Position numbers and translations under genes: made by a program. The notes under the pieces were generated by a model, which searched no databases, had not been told where the DNA came from, and saw nothing but the letters and a program-made list of their open reading frames with translations. Below, piece by piece: positions 60,862 through 64,000 of a DNA stretch of 64,000 nucleotides; within the stretch, counting starts at the first letter, position 1; every line of letters starts with the position of its first letter. Source of the DNA: Glossina fuscipes (lineage: Eukaryota; Arthropoda; Insecta; Diptera; Glossinidae); the NCBI RefSeq assembly GCF_014805625.2, contig NW_023998426.1, forward strand, positions 682,176-746,175. The letters are read 5' to 3'.

Positions 60862-61345
60862 TGTGAGGATTCGAAGTCGGCCCTCGTTTTAACCTCACAT
60901 GTTCTCCGTCTCGTTGGGGGGAGTGATAGGTTAAGTTAGTTAAAATAATTAAATGTAACGCATCCTAAGTTGACATAACGAACGATGGGTTTGGGGCAAT
61001 CAGAACCGATGTTTTCGGATTGGAGCTACGGTAATGTTGGCGAAATACAACCTTGAATGGGGTATAAGTCAAGCGATTTGCACGACCGGGGGACCCACAG
61101 TTTGCGTTTTCTTGTTTCTGAGCGAGCATGAGCTCGATAATTTATCCATTAATATTGTCAGTTTTAATTCTTTCTTTCGACAAAACACGTTACTATAAGA
61201 TCGAATCAAACTTCTTCTATAATGATTAGGAACACTACCTTGTCGCGGGGTACAAGCAAGTAATGACGAATTCGTCCTTTATGTCACGATGTCCTCCTCT
61301 TCACTAGAAATTTGTATTTCTTGTTAGAAAAGTTTGCGCCTCACA
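60862..61345 (+). mobile_element. Solo LTR, copy 3 of the TGTGAGG family
   Basis: The 484-bp element starts TGTGAGGATTCGAAGTCGGC and ends GCGCCTCACA. The 7-bp termini are perfect inverted repeats and it has the TG...CA of an LTR. The flanks ATACGT (60856-60861) and ATACGT (61346-61351) are identical, as expected for a target-site duplication. The first 38 bp again close with CCTCACA. A TATA-like 'gggtataagtc' lies near 61059-61069. There is no internal region on either side, so it is most simply the product of recombination between two LTRs. The family (copia, gypsy or BEL) is not determined. Confidence 0.8.
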
Positions 61346-61351
61346 ATACGT

Positions 61352-62139
61352 AGATACTATGTATGTATATATGTCTATTTCCAATCAGCAGAGAAATTTT
61401 GATTCCAATGAGACGTGGCTACCTTTCCCTTTTTCTGCCTGTGCAATGTGTGTGGCATAAATTCTTTTGGTGACAAAAGTCAACGTATCACGCGCCTTCA
61501 ACTTTCGTGACCCGATCAGGCTAACTGGAGTTCTTTTTATGGGGTTATTTAAGTTCAAAGATCTATGTCAAGGAGCCCACAACTGTCCGTGGACGAGGAA
61601 CTAAAATAGGAAATTTAACTCTGCGTCAACGGAACTCAGCCAACTTGACGCAATACGATCATGGAAAATTTTGATAAAAGGGTGCATATGTACTACCAAA
61701 ACCAATGTCCCCAACGTGCTATTCCACGCATAACCCCATCCTACATGCATTATAATTCAATGAGGAAGAGAAAAACATTTTCCATTTAATTGAAATATTG
61801 CGTTAAGTTTGGGACGTCCTCTGTGTGACGAAATAGATAAAATCAGCTATAACCACCCATTTTACTTTCTTGAGCTTATTTATTATTTAGGGTGTTGGAT
61901 AGAAAAAGTATTAGCTTGGATGTCTTTGGAAACCACTTAAACGTAATACTGGGAAATGGAAAAGTCCTACCTTTGTTGGCTCTTTGTTGGAGTTATTAAA
62001 ACCTCCTAAACAGTCTGATCTCTGAAAAAAGGATCTTCTGCTTAACATGGGGTTTTTCGAATTTTCCTAATGCTGTCCTGCAGCTGTAATTGCTAACGAG
62101 TAAAAAGATAGGGACAGATTTATATATAATATTATATTC
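61352..62139. other. Non-coding DNA, no gene seen
   Basis: No recognisable motif. Base composition is slightly more balanced than average around 61380-61740. Confidence 0.4.
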
Positions 62140-63060
62140 AGCCCCGGAAGTTGTTGATCAATCTGGTAATTTAGAATTATTTATACAACTACAATGTATG
62201 AATCTACTGTAATTGTATTTACGACAGAGGTATGTTATAACTTACAGTGATGCCAATATTTATTGTTACCTATACAAACTTACAATGAAGCGTAACTGAC
62301 ATGAAAGCAGTAGTTGTAGTAACTGATATTATTTACAGCAAATTACGGTCTCGACATTAAGCCTTAAGTATGGCTAGAAAAAATTGAAATACCTTACTCC
62401 GATATTTATTGTGACTTCTGATAATTTGAAATGAATTCAATATTTGTGTCTACGGCATGTACTTACCATATTTGTACATATATTTGTAGCAGTATTCGTT
62501 GTTGTAGCGGCGACTGCTTACAGTAAATGACAGTGGCATCAGTAACTATACTTACAATTAATAAATATTACAACATGGCTTAATCGCGGCATTTGTGATG
62601 GTCCGCAGTAATTTGCTACTACAACGATGCTTGTAGCTGCAGTAAAAGTACTTATCATTAGCGACAGTGACAACTTTTGTACTTCTTGGAAATGCAAGAA
62701 CTTACTTATAACTTGTAATTTTCGCCAATAATTACATTACGGCATTACTTGCGGTTACTGTCATTACTTACTCTTACTCTACTTAAGCTTAGGCATGAGG
62801 CATTATAGCTACGGCAAATACACACGATAACTTCCAGTGACATTAGGATTTGTCGTTACATATAGCAACTTGCAATGACGTCCATATATGCCTGTTATGG
62901 CGAATACTTAATTGTAGTTAACAGTACATCATTACTCGTAGATGCTGTAACCATTTACCGTAGCTGACGGTGCCATCGTAACTTGTAGTTGCTGCCAATA
63001 TTTTATATAACTTTTCTACAAGATAATAAAAGATAATATTTGAAATTGTTGCGTGTATTT
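62140..63060. repeat. Quasi-periodic degenerate tract rich in acttac/gtaa motifs
   Basis: Diverged variants of 'aacttacagtgatgcc' recur at irregular intervals: near 62239 ('acttacagtgatgccaatat'), 62287, 62333, 62518 ('cttacagtaaatgacagtgg'), 62715 ('cttgtaattttcgccaataa'), 62830 ('aacttccagtgacattagg'), 62868 ('aacttgcaatgacgtccat') and 62980 ('aacttgtagttgctgccaat'). Complementary 'gtaactg' and 'agtaac' strings are mixed in. It reads like a very old tandem array with a unit of a few tens of bases. No open frame runs through it. Confidence 0.5.
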
Positions 63061-63326
63061 TCCACTATTCAAACTATTTGCATTAACTGGACGAGAATAT
63101 TTCGCGCAACTACATGCTCTTAAAGTAAATGTAAATAGTTGAGATAACTCTTACTGCTTATGGGAACAGCATGTATTTATTTACTTTTGCGAACTAAATA
63201 TGTATTGCAGTCTCGTAGTACTATTAAACTGTTTAAGTACGTAGCTATCTACTCTGCAATGTCTGAAATATTGAAATGTTTTAGGTAATGAAAAGAAAAC
63301 GGTTCCTCTCTTTCTATGCAAAAACA

Positions 63327-64000
63327 AATAAGAAAGCTACAGTCGGCCGAGATCGACCATTACATGTCTTACACCATTTAAAAATGATTCATTATTTGTG
63401 GACAAATGCATTATTAGCATGATAGCCCTCCTAATAGAGGATAAGCAAACGTCAACGTCGTCTAAATTTGGCGAACTTAGTTCACTTCTCAAAGATATCA
63501 TTGTTCTCTAGTTGTTTCCGTCATAGAAACTTCGGCTTGCTCGTCATGAAAGGGTTACCTTTACTGCGGATATCATGAAATATTAAAAATTCATCCTTTT
63601 TGGAATATAAAGCGCTATTTTTCATTAGAATCCTTATATGGGTTGGGATAAAAAAAAAAAAACAGGCCTCCGTGGTCCAAAGTTTAATTTTTATGTCAAA
63701 TTATTATTATGAACGAATTTTCATCAAGAAGTACTGGAAATTAGGCTTTTTTAAAATATGGCACGAGGTTCAAAAAATTTCCCTGTCCGATCCAAAGTTT
63801 ACGCGTCAACTAAAGATCCCGAAATACTATTACTAAGAGATTTTTTCGTGACATATATTTTCCTACACCGATTTGTCAAAACAAGCCGTTACGGAGGGAG
63901 TGGTCGGAAAAGTTATCCGATATTAACTATTATTGTCCATAGCGCTAATCCTTGGACGGAAGTCAAATTTAATTGAAATATCTCAAAAATTGCCACCTGT
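63327..64000 (+). repeat. Dispersed fly repeat, entering at window edge
   Basis: It begins 'aacaaataagaaagctacag' and 'tcggccgagatcgacc', which resembles the conserved left end of widespread dipteran repeats of the type 'aacaagtaagaaagctacag'. Later parts ('gatttgtcaaaacaagccg', 'tccatagcgctaatccttgg') have the phrasing of INE-like bodies. The right end lies beyond the window. The frames across it are not coding. Confidence 0.45.

Noticed and set aside
1..64000. CRISPR array, bacterial operon, prophage or plasmid features
   Set aside because: The composition, the microsatellites, the eukaryotic transposon debris and the absence of long open frames all point to eukaryotic nuclear DNA.

Overview
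The window looks like non-coding DNA from the nuclear genome of a fly. It is strongly A+T-rich, full of homopolymer runs and microsatellites, and carries no convincing host exon, rRNA or intact tRNA gene. Every recognisable coding trace belongs to a broken transposable element: a Tigger/pogo element, a Tc1/mariner relative, and three different LINE (non-LTR) fragments. Many diverged repeats have the layout of the dipteran INE-1/DINE-1 (Helitron-related) families: a 'gggtataa..ttgcaacgc' head, then 'aaagtatatata..ttcttgatcag', then a 'gtctgtccgtctg' block. Heads reading 'ccaccactgaaggat' resemble what I remember from calyptrate flies (tsetse, house fly). A higher fly is therefore likely, and a calyptrate is possible. 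The species cannot be fixed from this window.

Layout. 1-8900: mostly unrecognised A+T-rich DNA with a Tc1/mariner transposase remnant (about 3878-4160, minus), a 155-bp sequence present twice (5767 and 7199) and one INE-like repeat (6815). 8900-10930: homopolymer and microsatellite-rich DNA. 11425-11700: an isolated G+C-rich island. 13450-14485: an internally deleted Tigger element with clear terminal inverted repeats, followed by a short duplication and a solo-LTR-like sequence (14804-15475). 16711-16740: a G-quadruplex motif. 17600-18500: the 3' end of a Jockey-like LINE. 19750-27215: several INE-like repeats. 29799-32200 and 49405-51896: two arms of a large inverted repeat separated by 17.2 kb, which contains an LTR-like sequence (34849-35239), another INE-like repeat (35370-36230), an RNase H-bearing LINE fragment (39120-39520) and a 10-N assembly gap (43739-43748). 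51900-60855: low-complexity DNA, a minus-strand LINE fragment (54400-54800) and INE-like pieces. 60862-61345: a solo LTR with a 6-bp target duplication. 62140-63060: a curious quasi-periodic tract. 63327-64000: another dispersed repeat.

There is no operon-like or pathway-like gene set. Old mobile-element debris alternates with simple-sequence-rich blocks that hold no recognisable element, as expected for a long intron or intergenic region. The observations most worth following are the inverted duplication, the family of three LTRs sharing a 38-bp terminal hairpin, the quasi-periodic tract and the G-quadruplex. No new functional system can be claimed from the sequence.
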